A stretch of 64,000 nt of DNA, from contig CP092871.1 in the NCBI GenBank assembly GCA_030710605.1, positions 69,658,294 to 69,722,293 of the forward strand. Reading direction: 5' to 3'. Shown piece after piece: positions 44,289 to 54,787 of the stretch (its first letter is position 1; every line of letters starts with the position of its first letter). The translations under genes were made by a program, and so were the position numbers. The notes under the pieces were generated by a model. The model was given only the letters and a program-made list of their open reading frames with translations, searched no databases and was not told the origin of the DNA. This stretch comes from Cordylochernes scorpioides. Taxonomy: Eukaryota; Arthropoda; Arachnida; Pseudoscorpiones; Chernetidae.

Positions 44289-44649
44289 TCTCTGTTATTA
44301 CACGTGTCTTTTGACACAAGAACAAAATTTCTACAATGATTTTCCTTGAAGAAATAACGACAGGAATACTGTCCTTTCTGCAAGTTCCTTCCCTTATATC
44401 TTACTCCCTGTGCGCACGAGAGCTGCGCATTTTACATCATTTGCATAACTCGGTTAGGCGCGTCTACCCTGAAATTTGCATAATTTTCTGGCCACTATTT
44501 CTTGGTGTTCCATTTTCAATGTCACGCAGTGTATAAAATTAGAAACAAAAAAAGGAATGATCATTGTATTTTGTTTTCCTATGGAATAGAAGGTTAATAT
44601 TATTCTGTGGCACAAATTATATTATTCATCAAGTAATATTTATATACAC

Positions 44650-45081
44650 GCACACCTACTTAACAAAAAAGCTCTAAAATCTCAGCTTAAAATCTACATA
44701 AGATCAAACAGTGAAGGTGACCGCAAGGCATACACTTTATTAAAAAAGAAATACTCATCACTTCTGACCGACAAAAAGAAAACCTAATATATTAAAATAC
44801 AAGAGAGGCTGAAGGAGGTGAGGGACTCGGCGGGTTTTTGGAAAACAACATCACTGTTTAAAAATAGAAGAACAACTCTCGTAAACATTTCTATTCAAAA
44901 ATGGCAACAGTTTTATACCGAACTTCTCGCGACTTCGCCACCAGTCAAGTACGATTTGTCCATAAGAGTTATACTGATGCCAGACGACGAGTTAATGGCC
45001 GAAATATCCCTGTCGGAGATAACTGGAGAAATCGCTCACTTGAAGCGCAATAAAGCTTGTGGACTCGATAATATTCCTAAT
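44650..45081 (+). pseudogene. LINE-F ORF2 upstream part
   Basis: Translation before 44790 (LLKKKYSSLLTDKKK) and the open part 44818-45081 (FWKTTSLFKNR, QKWQQFYTELLA, then EITGEIAHLKRNKACGLDNIPN) are the region preceding RT block 1 and its start. The K-A-x-G-x-D-x-I-P pattern is typical of non-LTR RTs. A stop near 44787 breaks the frame. The right boundary is the element C insertion. Confidence 0.75.
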
Positions 45082-45246
45082 TGTTTGATTTGTTAGTGTC
45101 TTGTACAAAACAACAAATCACTAACCTATCATGAAGACGTAACTTTATTGACTGGCCTCTGTTGTAATATGTTATTTTACATATCCTACATGAACCAAAA
45201 CATTAACTTGTGATGATGATATATTCAATCACTGAATAACCTAACA
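45082..45246 (-). repeat. 3' LTR of element C (165 bp)
   Basis: Read on the minus strand it is TGTTAGGTTATTCAG...AATCAAACA. Matches the 5' LTR (54730-54787 plus 59744-59850) with a single visible substitution (near 45116). Preceded on the minus strand by the purine tract AAAAAAGGGAAGATG. Confidence 0.9.
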
Positions 45247-45261
45247 TCTTCCCTTTTTTCA

Positions 45262-47202
45262 CTAGTCTTTAAATCTACTTGGTTTTTTCACCAGTCGACC
45301 TGATCTGGTTCTAGTCTCTGATGCAGCATTCTCAGGTTCACTTACCGTGGGGCTGTCACTCTTTGATTGGATTCTGCATTCGGTAGTTTCAATTCGGGTT
45401 CTTTTCACAATGTTGTCTCCTCCTGCTGATGAAGTAGATGGTAAGCAATTTGATACAGTTTGTTCTTGATCAATGCTTTCTTTTCTTCCTTCTTCTTGAT
45501 TGTTTGTAGATTTTTGATTTGCTGAAGCCTGTTGTGGTTTAATCCAGGTTCTATTTCTTCTGTAGGTTCTACCATGAATATTCACATCATAGGATCTTGT
45601 GTTGTGTTCATTTGTGATGTTAGCTTTGGACCATGATGGGGTGGTATTGGGTGTTCTGACATACACTTCTTGGCCTATGTCTAAGTCTGGTAAATTTTTA
45701 GATTTTCTATCATAGTAGTATTTTGCCTGTTGTCTTTTGATGGATATTTTATCTGGAATATTTTCTGGACTTGATGGTTTGAGTAAATTTGGGTGAATTG
45801 GCAGTATAGCTCTCGTTCTTCTAGACATGATTCTTTGTACTGGGCTTGAATCTATGTCTATAGTGGGTGTATTTCTCCAATTTAACAAATTTTGCCAAAA
45901 ATCACCATTTTCTTGTTTAGATTTCTTCAGTAAGTTTTTGGCTATTTTAACTGCCGCTTCAGCTTTTCCATTTCCCTGACTGTGAAGTGGTGATGATGTA
46001 GAATGTTGAAATTGCCATTCTTTGCTGAATTTTTGGAATTCAGTCGATGTAAATTGCCTTCCATTGTCTGAGACTATAATTTGAGGAATTCCATATCTGC
46101 TGAATTGTCTTTTGCAGCATTCAATTATGTATTCAGATGTTGTATTTTCTAGGCATTCAACTTCAAAAAAATCTGAGTAATGATCCACTATTATTAAATA
46201 ATTCTGTTTGAAGATTTCGAATATATCAAGAGATATTCTTTCCCAGGGATAATTTGGAATTTTGTGAGATTTCATTGGTTCTCTCACTTGATTCTGTGAA
46301 TTTGATAGACAAATAGAACAATTTTCAATTTCTTGCCCTATTTGTGCATTCATTCCTGGCCAAAAGATATTGTCTCTTGCTCTTTGCATACTTGAATTAA
46401 TTCCAATATGTCCTTGATGGGTTTTCATTATCATCTCTGCTCTTAATTTATTTGGAATTACAATTCTATCATTCTTTAGTATGATTCCATCTTGAACTGT
46501 TAATTCTTCTCTAAAATTCCAATATTCTCTGGTTAGCATTGAAGTTTGATTTTTATTTGGTGGCCATCCATTTAGAATAAGTTTCTTCACTTCACACAGA
46601 ATAGGATCAGATGATGTTTCTTCTCTAATTCTCAGGACAGTGTCACTGCATACACTTAATGTTTCCATAACATTGACTGTGGCAATTTCTTTGTAAATGA
46701 TGTCAATGGGATACACATCATATTTCAGATTTTCATTCCTTACATCTTTGATGCAAGCTCTTGAAAAGATGTCCGCCAAGTGCATTTGTGATCCTTGGAC
46801 ATGTTCTAGTTCTAAGTTATATCTTTGCAGTCTCAAAAGCATTCTTTGGAGTCTTTGTGGCGCTTTTAGAATAGATTTCTTAAATATTGACAAAAGAGGC
46901 TTGTGATCAGTTTGCACAATCACTTGACATTTGCCCAAAATGTACTGATGAAATCTTTCGCATGCAAAAACAATTGCAAGACATTCTTTTTCTATCTGAG
47001 CATAGTTTTGCTCAGTCTTGCTTAGACTTCTAGATGCAAAAATTATTGGCTGGCTTTCTTGTAGTAGGGTAGCTCCAAGTCCATGTTTACTTGCATCGCA
47101 TTGTATAGCTATAGATTTGTCCGCATCAAAATATCTTAAAATTGGTGCTTTTGAGGCTAGATCTTTGATTTGTTCAAATGCAGCTTGATGATTCTTGCTC
47201 CA
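45262..47202 (-). pseudogene. Element C RNase H and integrase
   Basis: A long open frame to stop 45262, entered after a single TAA at about 47203. RNase H: QCDASKHGLGATLLQES, FASRSLSKTEQNYAQIEKE, VQTDHKPLLSI, HLADIFSRA. Integrase: zinc-binding HQGHIG...ENCSIC, then LDIFEIF (Asp 1), VSDNGRQFTS (Asp 2) and GNGKAEAAVK (Glu), with 35 residues between the last two (DD35E). The tail is rich in S, N, Q and K and ends with a basic segment. Apart from the upstream TAA this half is intact. Confidence 0.88.
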
Positions 47203-48117
47203 TTACCATGTTGAATTTTTCATTGTCAATTTTCTCAAAGGTTCACTAATCATTGAAATATTTGGCATGAATTTACATAGGTATGTTGCAAAACCAAGGA
47301 AACTTTTGAGTTCTGTTATACTTTCTGGATGAGGCATTTCTTTTAAGGCTTTAACTTTTTCTGGATCTGGCTTTAATCCATGTGGAGTTATTATTTGTCC
47401 TAGATATTTTACTTCTTTTAGTCTGAGCTTGACTTTATTGATGTTGAATTTCAAATTAGCTTGTCTGGCTGTCTTGAAAAGATTTTCAAGATTTCTATCA
47501 TGATCCTTCAGTGCTTCTTCATATGAGTCACCTTTTCCCAAAATCAGAATGTCATCAGCTATTATTTCAATTCCTTCAAGACCTTGGAAGATTTCATAGA
47601 GTCTTCTTTGGTATTCTTCAGAAGCAGTCTTTAATCCAAATGGCATTCGAAGAAATTTGTATCTTCCAAAGGGAGTCCAGAATGTTGTAAGGTTCGATGA
47701 TTCATCAGAGAGCTTCACATTCCAAAAACCATATTTAGTGTCCACTACTGTGAATATTTTGGCATTTTGAAGATTTGGTATTATTTCCTCAATTGTCGGT
47801 ATTGGGTATTCAGCTCTTTTCAAGGCGACATTTAATTCTCAAGGATCAATGCATATTCTTAACTTCTTAGTTGACTTTACTAGTACTAGATTGCTAATCC
47901 AGTCTGTTGGATAATCAACTTTGGCAATGATATTTTTCTTTTCCATGTCAATCAATTTTTCTTTTAATTCTTTTCTTAAGGTAATAGGTACTCTTCTAGG
48001 TGCTTGCTTGATGGGTTTGATTGTAGGATCTGTTTCTAGTTTGTATTCCCCTTGTAAGCATCCAATGCCTTCAAATATGTCTTTATATTTATCTAGAAGG
48101 TTATTTTGTTTGTCCAT
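47203..48117 (-). pseudogene. Element C reverse transcriptase
   Basis: Two open stretches (48117-47839 and 47823-47203) separated by a single TGA. They contain KDIFEGIGCL, RVPITLRKELKEKL, DWISNLVLV (block 1), YPIPTIEEI, FTVVDTKYGFW with the first catalytic Asp, MPFGLKTASEEYQRRL and IIADDILILG with the catalytic Asp pair, then FLGFATYLCKFMP. The frame ends at a TAA after STW. Otherwise the active site is preserved. It would copy element RNA into cDNA. Confidence 0.88.
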
Positions 48118-48425
48118 GTGGATTCAATTTTGCATAAGTCAGCTTTAATTTCTATTAAATTCAATTTCTGGCAAGTTTCAGCACTTAGAATAGGTTTTTC
48201 CCAATGATCTATCACTTGGAACACTATAGGATGTTGCTTGCTTTGGTGGGAACAGTTGATTTTGATTTGTCCTCTTGGCTTTAATATTTCTCCTCCATAG
48301 CATCTTAGTTTGATGTAGCTTGGTTTAAGAGAAGGATTGCCATCTTGCATGATTTTGCATAAATCTGCAAAATTTAAAACATTGACAGTTGCTCCTGTAT
48401 CTATTTGGCAAATTATGCTTTCCTT
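48118..48425 (-). pseudogene. Element C aspartic protease
   Basis: ICQIDTGATVNVLNF near 48400 carries the DTGA active site. The frame then runs through GQIKINC and PIVFQVIDHW to about 48120, where a frameshift breaks the junction with RT. It is separated from gag by an in-frame TAA just before KESIICQ. The enzyme would cut the Gag-Pol polyprotein. Confidence 0.8.
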
Positions 48426-48957
48426 TTATCCATTCAATTCTAATTCTAATTTAGTCATCAATTTTCTAGCAGAAATTTCTGAGACATATTCTAAAGAATA
48501 ACAATCTTCTTGTTCATCATTGGAGTTTTGAGATTCAATGCTTTGAATTGTTCTCATTCTGGATTTGCAAACTTTTGCCCAATGATTCTTTTTGTTACAC
48601 TTTCTGCAGGTTTGATTCCATGCAGGGCATTTTTGTCTATTGTGCTCATGGAATGTTGCACAATATCTACAAGGAATGTTCTTTTTCATTTTATTTTGAT
48701 TGACTGTTTTCTTTCTTATATTCAATTTGTTCACCTCCTCTTGAGTGTTTTTAGTTAAGTTTTCAATTTGTTTGTTAGCGCTTTCATTAGCCTTACACTC
48801 ATCAATAGCTTTTTGCAATGTTAGTTGAGGATCACTGATCAGCTGTCTTTTGGTTTGCTTGTCAATTATTCCCAAAACTAACCTATCCCTGATCATTTCT
48901 TCAGTCATTGCACCATAATTGCATGTGGAAGACAATTTTCTTAATCTACATATATAT
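48426..48957 (-). pseudogene. Element C gag, C-terminal part
   Basis: From the element E boundary (frame entering with ICRLRKLSSTCNYG) it reads MIRDRLVLGI, a gag signature. Two zinc knuckles follow: CRYCATFHEHNRQKC and CRKCNKKNHWAKVC near 48670-48560. The N-terminal part lies beyond element E at 54276-54610. The two parts join in frame through the TSD ATAT. Confidence 0.88.
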
Positions 48958-49387
48958 TGTTGTGTGTCAACAAGCAACCGACCGGAAATACACGTGACGT
49001 TGCAAAATTATCTTAAATTTTGTTTATTTTATTTATTTATCAGAGAAACGGCACCACAGAGATAACAGGCACAAGTTGTATTTGACCACGGACCACCGTT
49101 TTCGCGGAATGCTTACAAATACAACGTGCCAGTTATCGTTGGACCTTCGTGCATTATTTATTTATTTATTATTATTTTTTTTTATCCTTGCCCGGCGAAC
49201 GAAAGATGTCTTGTACCAGATCTAACCCTCCCAACGGCTATACCGCAGAGAATCGGACCTCAACAACCCTCCAGAACCGGACCACAAGCCCAGCCCTGGA
49301 ATGGGCCATGGTGACCATAGCCCACCAGGACAATGTACTGCAACCTACCAATAAATTGAGTTTTATATCCCCACTTCAGCCTCATCA
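48958..49387 (+). repeat. 5' LTR of element E (430 bp)
   Basis: TGTTGTGTGTCAACAAGC...CAGCCTCATCA. Differs from 53847-54275 by one visible substitution (49304) and an indel in the T/A-rich run near 49165. Flanked on the left by ATAT. Confidence 0.95.
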
Positions 49388-52300
49388 CATGGTGGAGAGC
49401 AGTGTCGGCCCAGCACCTCAAGCAGCGAACATAAATATCGGCTACGGAGTGACGCCGCCGTGTTTCAACCCGGAGGAGGAAGACATCGAGGACCACGTGG
49501 AGGAATTCAAGACGTGGCTGACGGCGAGCAAGGTACCGAAGGGAGACTGGACGAAGGCCCTAGTACGGCGGCTTCCACTTGACGGCCGCGAATTTATCAA
49601 GTGCAGGTTTGACCCTTCAGCCGCACTTGAAGACGTCTTGGAAGCACTGAAACTTTGCTACCCAAGGAGCGACGGCCGGGCACGTAGTAGGGGTAACGAA
49701 TTAAAGAAAACGAGACGGCCCCAGCCCACGGAAGATACGGGGAGATATTTGATGAACCTGATTACGGCCCACGCGACGGCAGGCGAGTTTTCGCCGTTTG
49801 ATTCAAGCAAGGAGGCATTGTGGGCATTGGCTCCAAAAGACTGCCTACTACTGGCAGCCTCGTGGAGCACCACGCGGAACCCAGAAGAGGCCGACTTCCT
49901 ACAGGCGGCGAAATTCCTCGACCAGGCGGATAAATGGAACAAGGAACGGACGGAGGCAGGTACAACGACGAGTTGGGAAACAACTACGAGGACGGCGGAA
50001 GAGTGGGAACAAAAACAAGGACGAAATCCAAGGACCGAAACGCCCATGGAAAAAGCAAGAAGATTTATGCTACCGGACGGGACGCCAAGATGCTTCACTT
50101 GTTACCAGACGGGGCACAAACACTGGGATTGCCCGAAAAGGAGGCCACGTGGTAAGTACAATTTTGCCTCTAATCCTGTGGTGGAAGTTTCAAACAGTGT
50201 AGAGAGCGTACCACGTGTATTTTCCGAGGTTACTGGTAACACCAATCGCATAATCTTCAGGGTAAAAGGACAACCGGGGGTTAACGAGAAACAGACATTA
50301 AATAAGGTACCAATAGAAAAATTCACTTTAGAAATAGGGGGTACAGCAATGGAAAAATTCCGTTGGACAGGTATGACAAATTTCTGTTTAATCACGCATA
50401 TCAATGAGACACATGTAGGCAAACTGATTTTCGATTCAGGGGCAAATGTTAGCTGCATAGACGAAGGAATAGCCAACGCACTAGGATGTGCTAGAATGCC
50501 TTCAAAATTACTTATACGGGGAATAAGTGGGTCAGTAGTCTCGAACACGTGCACATACTTGGAGGTCAACATTGATGGTTTCGACATATGTGGCAGGTTC
50601 ACCATAATTCCAGGAAACGGGGAAAAGATTATTTTCGGCGTCGATATTCTAACAAACTATCATTGCAAAATTATGTTTAGAGACGAATCGGTAGAATTGT
50701 ATAGGCCAAAAATAGGCACGGACGACCACGTGGTAGAACTAAACGAAGAACGGGAACTCGAGAGGTTAGGCACAATTACGAACGATCGGAAAAACCCCAA
50801 ACAAAAGTACTGCATACTAAACGACCTTGAAATTGCACCACGTTGTAAAACGAGGGTTAAGTTAAAAGGGCCAACAGTAATGGCGGGCATTTTAGAACCC
50901 CACCCCGACTGCGTAAGAAGAACGGGGCTACTAATACCATCAGTACACGTTTCCGAAACGGTATCCGAGATATTCATTGATGTCATAAATACTAGGAACG
51001 AGCCGGTGCGGTTGGTAGCAAACTCGTGCTTGTTACGATCCGGCGGGGAAATAGCGAATGTTTCTTTCCTAAGCGAACAGGTGGGATACAGTACGACGGC
51101 CACGTGCAAATACGAACCACAGAAGTTCGATATAAACCCGGAGCTATCGGACAGCGAAAAAATCGACGTACTGGACGTATTGTACAGGTATCGGGAACTT
51201 TTCTCAGAAGAGTGGAATAAGGCGGCAGATATCGAACCGTACCACATTAAACTTAAAGCGAACACGGAACCAATTCGACAAAAAGCCTATCGCCGCAGTC
51301 CTAAGGAACGTGACATTATAGAGGAACAGGTTAAAGAAATGTGTGAAAAAGGAGTTATTAGGAAATCAACATCTCCATGGGCGAGCCCGGTCGTTTTGGT
51401 TAAAAAATCAGACGGATCCTATAGATTTTGTGTGGACTATAGAAAAGTTAACAACGTAACCGAAAAATTTTCATATCCATTACCGGATATCACCGACTGC
51501 CTGGACCGTTTAGCGGGAATGAAGTATTTCTCTCACACGGATTTTGTTAGCGGTTATTGGCAGTGTCCACTGGACGAAACAAGCAAGCCAATTACAGCGT
51601 TCACGACAGGTAACGGGTTGTACGAGTTTCAAGTGTTACCCTTTGGTTTAACCGGGGCACCGGGTCATTTCGAAAGAATCATGGATACACTGTTAGCTGA
51701 ATTGAAATGGTCCGAGTGTATGGTTTATCTAGATGACGTCATCGTGTACGGAAGAGACATACGTGAACACAACGTGCGGTTAACAAATGTTCTAGAATGT
51801 TTCCGCGGGGCAGGCTTATCCCTAAAACCATCAAAATGTAGATTCGCCTACCAAAAGTTACCAATTTTGGGACACGTGGTATCGGAAAACGGCGTAGAAC
51901 CGGCTACTGATAAGATCGAGGCGGCTAAGGAATTTCCGATTCCGAAAAATGTCAAGCAAGTTCGTTCGTTTCTGGGACTTTGCGGCTATTATCGCCGTTT
52001 CATAAAAAACTTTTCAAAGATAAGCAAACCGCTGACGTGTTTAACGGAAAAAGATAAGAAATTCGTGATAGGTCCGGCCGAAATAGAAGCTTTCGAAACC
52101 TTAAAAAAAAAATTGACTGAGGAGCCAATTCTAGCACACTTCAACCCAGACGCTAGAATAGAAATACATACGGACGCATCAATCGTGGGATTAGGCGCGG
52201 TGCTAATGCAACCGGACAATGACGGGTTTTTGCACCCGATCCACTACTTGTCGAGAACGACATCGAAACACGAGAGTAAATATGGTATCTCAGAACTAGA

Positions 52301-53804
52301 GTGTTTAGCAATAGTCTGGGCTCTACAAAAGTTACGGCCGTACATCTTCGGGAGAGAATTCAAAGTCGTAACCGACCATAGCGCATTAACGTGGCTAGCT
52401 AACGTACGTGACCCGTGCTCAAGACTTACTAGATGGGGGTTAAAACTCATGGAGCACGACTTTGAAATAGTCCACCGCGCAGGGAGGAAGAACGTTGCAC
52501 CGGACGCACTCTCACGCAACCCGTTCCACAAAAACGATACGAACGTCGAAGACAACTTCAACGATTTAACGGCATGTACAGTACGGATCGACGAAAACGG
52601 ACAAAAGGAAGACACGTTTTGCCGCGATATTACCGGGAAACTACCAGACGCTAAAACACGGGACGAATATAAAAAAATAAACGGGATCCTTTATAAAAAG
52701 AACCATGCAACACAAGGTAACCAATGGTTGGTCGTAGCACCAAAGCAAAGCGTATCCGAAATAATGAAAACAGCGCACGATATACCCGAGGCAGGACACA
52801 TGGGGGTAGCGAAGACGGTCCACCGTATTAAGCAACGGTTCTACTGGAAAGGTCTGGAAGAAGACGTGCGGAAATACGTTCGGTCGTGCAAAGTGTGCCA
52901 GGCCTTCAAACCACAGAGGTTCAAACCCGCGGCCCCGCTAGAACCGTTACCACCAGCAACAGACATCTGGGAACGAGTGGGGATAGACCACCAAGGTCCT
53001 TTCAAAAAATCGGTAGAAGGCTACGAACACATTCTAACGATCGTAGACCATTTTAGTAAATACGCACTCGCGATCCCGGTAAAAGATACAAAGGCGGAAA
53101 CCACGTGCAACGCACTCTCAGACAATCTGCTCTACGTTTTTGGTACTCCGAAATGCATAATATCCGATCAAGGCAAATCTTTCGATTCGAGTACTTTTAG
53201 AGACTTTACACGGTTGTACGGGATTAAACATATTATGGCTTCCGCGGCACACCCGCAAACAAACGGCTTATGCGAAAAACTCAACGGCATCATAAAAAAC
53301 GGCATCAGAGTTTATCTCGAGGACGATCACGCCGAATGGCCGAGATTCGTAAAAACGGCGACTTTTGCGTATAACTCGTCCATTCAGTCGTCGACACAGG
53401 TGACACCGCATAAGTTGATATTTGGCGTAGAACCGAGGACGTCCCTAGACGTAGGACTACCAACCGTCGACGAGCCAGTAAAAACTTACGACGAATACGT
53501 GACCAACGTTGCCGACGAAAACTACCGAGACCGGACAATGATGACGAAGTGTCAGTATGACCTTGCGAACCGTGACCGCTTCCGGAAGTTTGAAGTGGGC
53601 GACCTGGTACTACTGGAGTCGTCTCGCAGGAAACCAGGGAAAACGGAGAAATTTCTGCCGAAATACGTAGGACCGTACGTAATAACGGATAGAATCAAGG
53701 AAACGACATATAGGTTACGACCACAGGACGGACGCAACGAAAATAGTAGGCGCCAGAGCACGTTAGCGCACGTGTCGAGACTTAAGGAATTTCTAGAAAG
53801 ATAA
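49206..53804 (+). CDS. Element E Gag-Pol polyprotein, single frame
   Basis: About 1532 residues from ATG 49206; the frame is open further upstream, to 49149. Gag: acidic segment and CFTCYQTGHKHWDC zinc knuckle (about 295). Protease: FDSGANVSCID (about 408). RT: EKGVIRKSTSPWASPVVLV to VYLDDVIVYG (YLDD about 839). RNase H: EIHTDAS to DALSRNP (about 980-1105). Integrase: zinc site AGHMG...CKVCQ (about 1200-1235), Asp in GIDHQGP, Asp in IISDQGK, Glu in NGLCEKLNG, spacing DD35E. C-terminal GPY-type PKYVGPYVI (about 1488). Both 49206 and 49149 lie inside the LTR. The alternative in-frame ATG 49389, overlapping the primer site, would start at MVESSVG. No frameshift separates gag and pol. All catalytic motifs are intact. 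Confidence 0.93.
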   Translation: MSCTRSNPPNGYTAENRTSTTLQNRTTSPALEWAMVTIAHQDNVLQPTNKLSFISPLQPHHMVESSVGPAPQAANINIGYGVTPPCFNPEEEDIEDHVEEFKTWLTASKVPKGDWTKALVRRLPLDGREFIKCRFDPSAALEDVLEALKLCYPRSDGRARSRGNELKKTRRPQPTEDTGRYLMNLITAHATAGEFSPFDSSKEALWALAPKDCLLLAASWSTTRNPEEADFLQAAKFLDQADKWNKERTEAGTTTSWETTTRTAEEWEQKQGRNPRTETPMEKARRFMLPDGTPRCFTCYQTGHKHWDCPKRRPRGKYNFASNPVVEVSNSVESVPRVFSEVTGNTNRIIFRVKGQPGVNEKQTLNKVPIEKFTLEIGGTAMEKFRWTGMTNFCLITHINETHVGKLIFDSGANVSCIDEGIANALGCARMPSKLLIRGISGSVVSNTCTYLEVNIDGFDICGRFTIIPGNGEKIIFGVDILTNYHCKIMFRDESVELYRPKIGTDDHVVELNEERELERLGTITNDRKNPKQKYCILNDLEIAPRCKTRVKLKGPTVMAGILEPHPDCVRRTGLLIPSVHVSETVSEIFIDVINTRNEPVRLVANSCLLRSGGEIANVSFLSEQVGYSTTATCKYEPQKFDINPELSDSEKIDVLDVLYRYRELFSEEWNKAADIEPYHIKLKANTEPIRQKAYRRSPKERDIIEEQVKEMCEKGVIRKSTSPWASPVVLVKKSDGSYRFCVDYRKVNNVTEKFSYPLPDITDCLDRLAGMKYFSHTDFVSGYWQCPLDETSKPITAFTTGNGLYEFQVLPFGLTGAPGHFERIMDTLLAELKWSECMVYLDDVIVYGRDIREHNVRLTNVLECFRGAGLSLKPSKCRFAYQKLPILGHVVSENGVEPATDKIEAAKEFPIPKNVKQVRSFLGLCGYYRRFIKNFSKISKPLTCLTEKDKKFVIGPAEIEAFETLKKKLTEEPILAHFNPDARIEIHTDASIVGLGAVLMQPDNDGFLHPIHYLSRTTSKHESKYGISELECLAIVWALQKLRPYIFGREFKVVTDHSALTWLANVRDPCSRLTRWGLKLMEHDFEIVHRAGRKNVAPDALSRNPFHKNDTNVEDNFNDLTACTVRIDENGQKEDTFCRDITGKLPDAKTRDEYKKINGILYKKNHATQGNQWLVVAPKQSVSEIMKTAHDIPEAGHMGVAKTVHRIKQRFYWKGLEEDVRKYVRSCKVCQAFKPQRFKPAAPLEPLPPATDIWERVGIDHQGPFKKSVEGYEHILTIVDHFSKYALAIPVKDTKAETTCNALSDNLLYVFGTPKCIISDQGKSFDSSTFRDFTRLYGIKHIMASAAHPQTNGLCEKLNGIIKNGIRVYLEDDHAEWPRFVKTATFAYNSSIQSSTQVTPHKLIFGVEPRTSLDVGLPTVDEPVKTYDEYVTNVADENYRDRTMMTKCQYDLANRDRFRKFEVGDLVLLESSRRKPGKTEKFLPKYVGPYVITDRIKETTYRLRPQDGRNENSRRQSTLAHVSRLKEFLER
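49388..49402 (+). promoter_or_regulatory. Element E primer-binding site overlapping an in-frame ATG
   Basis: CATGGTGGAGAGCAG directly after the LTR. TGGTGGAGAGC could pair with a tRNA 3' end (GCTCTCCACCA). The tRNA identity was not determined. Confidence 0.55.
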
Positions 53805-53828
53805 CGGCGACTCGAGGGACCGAGTCTA

Positions 53829-53846
53829 AGATAAGAGGGGGGGTGG
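53829..53846 (+). promoter_or_regulatory. Element E polypurine tract
   Basis: AAGATAAGAGGGGGGGTG, ending next to the 3' LTR start. Confidence 0.8.
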
Positions 53847-54275
53847 TGTTGTGTGTCAACAAGCAACCGACCGGAAATACACGTGACGTTGCAAAATTAT
53901 CTTAAATTTTGTTTATTTTATTTATTTATCAGAGAAACGGCACCACAGAGATAACAGGCACAAGTTGTATTTGACCACGGACCACCGTTTTCGCGGAATG
54001 CTTACAAATACAACGTGCCAGTTATCGTTGGACCTTCGTGCATTATTTATTTATTTATTTATTTTTTTTTTATCCTTGCCCGGCGAACGAAAGATGTCTT
54101 GTACCAGATCTAACCCTCCCAACGGCTATACCGCAGAGAATCGGACCTCAACAACCCTCCAGAACCGGACCACAAGCCCAGCCCTGGAACGGGCCATGGT
54201 GACCATAGCCCACCAGGACAATGTACTGCAACCTACCAATAAATTGAGTTTTATATCCCCACTTCAGCCTCATCA
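53847..54275 (+). repeat. 3' LTR of element E (429 bp)
   Basis: Near-identical to 48958-49387. The same open frame present in the 5' LTR is open here too, but runs out of the element after the LTR. Confidence 0.95.
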
Positions 54276-54729
54276 ATATTGTTCAATACTTTCATTTGTT
54301 TCTTGATTTGTTTGGTTGAAAATTGATCTTTCATAAATAATGTTAATTTTTGGTGTAAAATGCTGAGTCAATGCATTTATTATCTCATCTGAGTTATTTC
54401 TTTGTTCATCTGAAAGATCGAGATGTTCAAATATATTATAAGCTTCTTTGCCTATAATAGACAATAAGGTGCAACTTTTAATTTGTCTTCTTTATTGTCC
54501 AACCCTGTTGCTATTGAAAAGTTACGCCAATGCGATTTGAAATATCTCCAGTTTTCTTCTATATTTCCTCTGAAATTAACTGGTTCAGGTGGCGGTATTT
54601 GTAAATACATATCTTTTGTCTATTTAATATACGATAAGGCTTATTTATTATTTTATTAGTCTTAACGTAAAATTGAACTTACCGCGATATTTTTTTTTCG
54701 TTTGTTTTCAAATCACTTTTCTGACACCA
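54276..54729 (-). pseudogene. Element C gag, N-terminal part
   Basis: Minus strand: PPPEPVNFRGNIEENWRYFKSHW near 54590-54520, then after a frame change near 54465 IGKEAYNIFEHLDL and QTNQETNESIEQY, which joins in frame to the gag part beyond element E. The primer site TGGTGTCAGAAAAG lies at the right end, directly inside the 5' LTR. Gag would form the particle. Confidence 0.75.
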
Positions 54730-54787
54730 TGTTTGATTTGTTAGTGTCTTGTACAAAACAACGAATCACTAACCTATCATGAAGACG
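54730..54787 (-). repeat. Element C 5' LTR, inner piece
   Basis: Matches the first 58 bases (plus-strand view) of 45082-45246. The LTR is broken here by element D, with the GACG duplication at 54784-54787. Confidence 0.9.

Larger units (their letters stand above)
32397..44531 (-). mobile_element. Tc1 transposon, intact transposase, split by LTR element B
   Basis: The left end CACTGCGTGACATTGAAAATG... (32397-32443) and the right end (44485-44531) are inverted repeats of about 47 bp, identical as far as I can align by eye. They are flanked by TA (32395-32396, 44532-44533). A 10.7-kb LTR element sits between the left repeat and the transposase stop. Removing it and one 4-bp target copy leaves about 1.42 kb, a normal Tc1 size. 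Confidence 0.93.
48958..54275 (+). mobile_element. Ty3/gypsy element E, apparently intact and recent
   Basis: 430/429-bp LTRs, 4-bp duplication ATAT (48954-48957 and 54276-54279), primer site TGGTGGAGAGC two bases after the 5' LTR, purine tract AAGATAAGAGGGGGGGTGG before the 3' LTR, and one continuous gag-pol frame. It lies inside gag of element C. No env-like frame follows pol. Confidence 0.95.

Noticed and set aside
43348-44339. Several plus-strand frames opposite the Tc1 transposase
   Set aside because: They are antisense shadows of an intact transposase and none carries a recognisable domain.
49658-50098. Minus-strand frames antisense to element E gag-pol
   Set aside because: They are shadows of the long plus-strand frame with no independent motif.
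53965-54306. Separate small gene in the 3' LTR of element E
   Set aside because: It is the LTR copy of the gag leader frame and ends in element C sequence just after the LTR.
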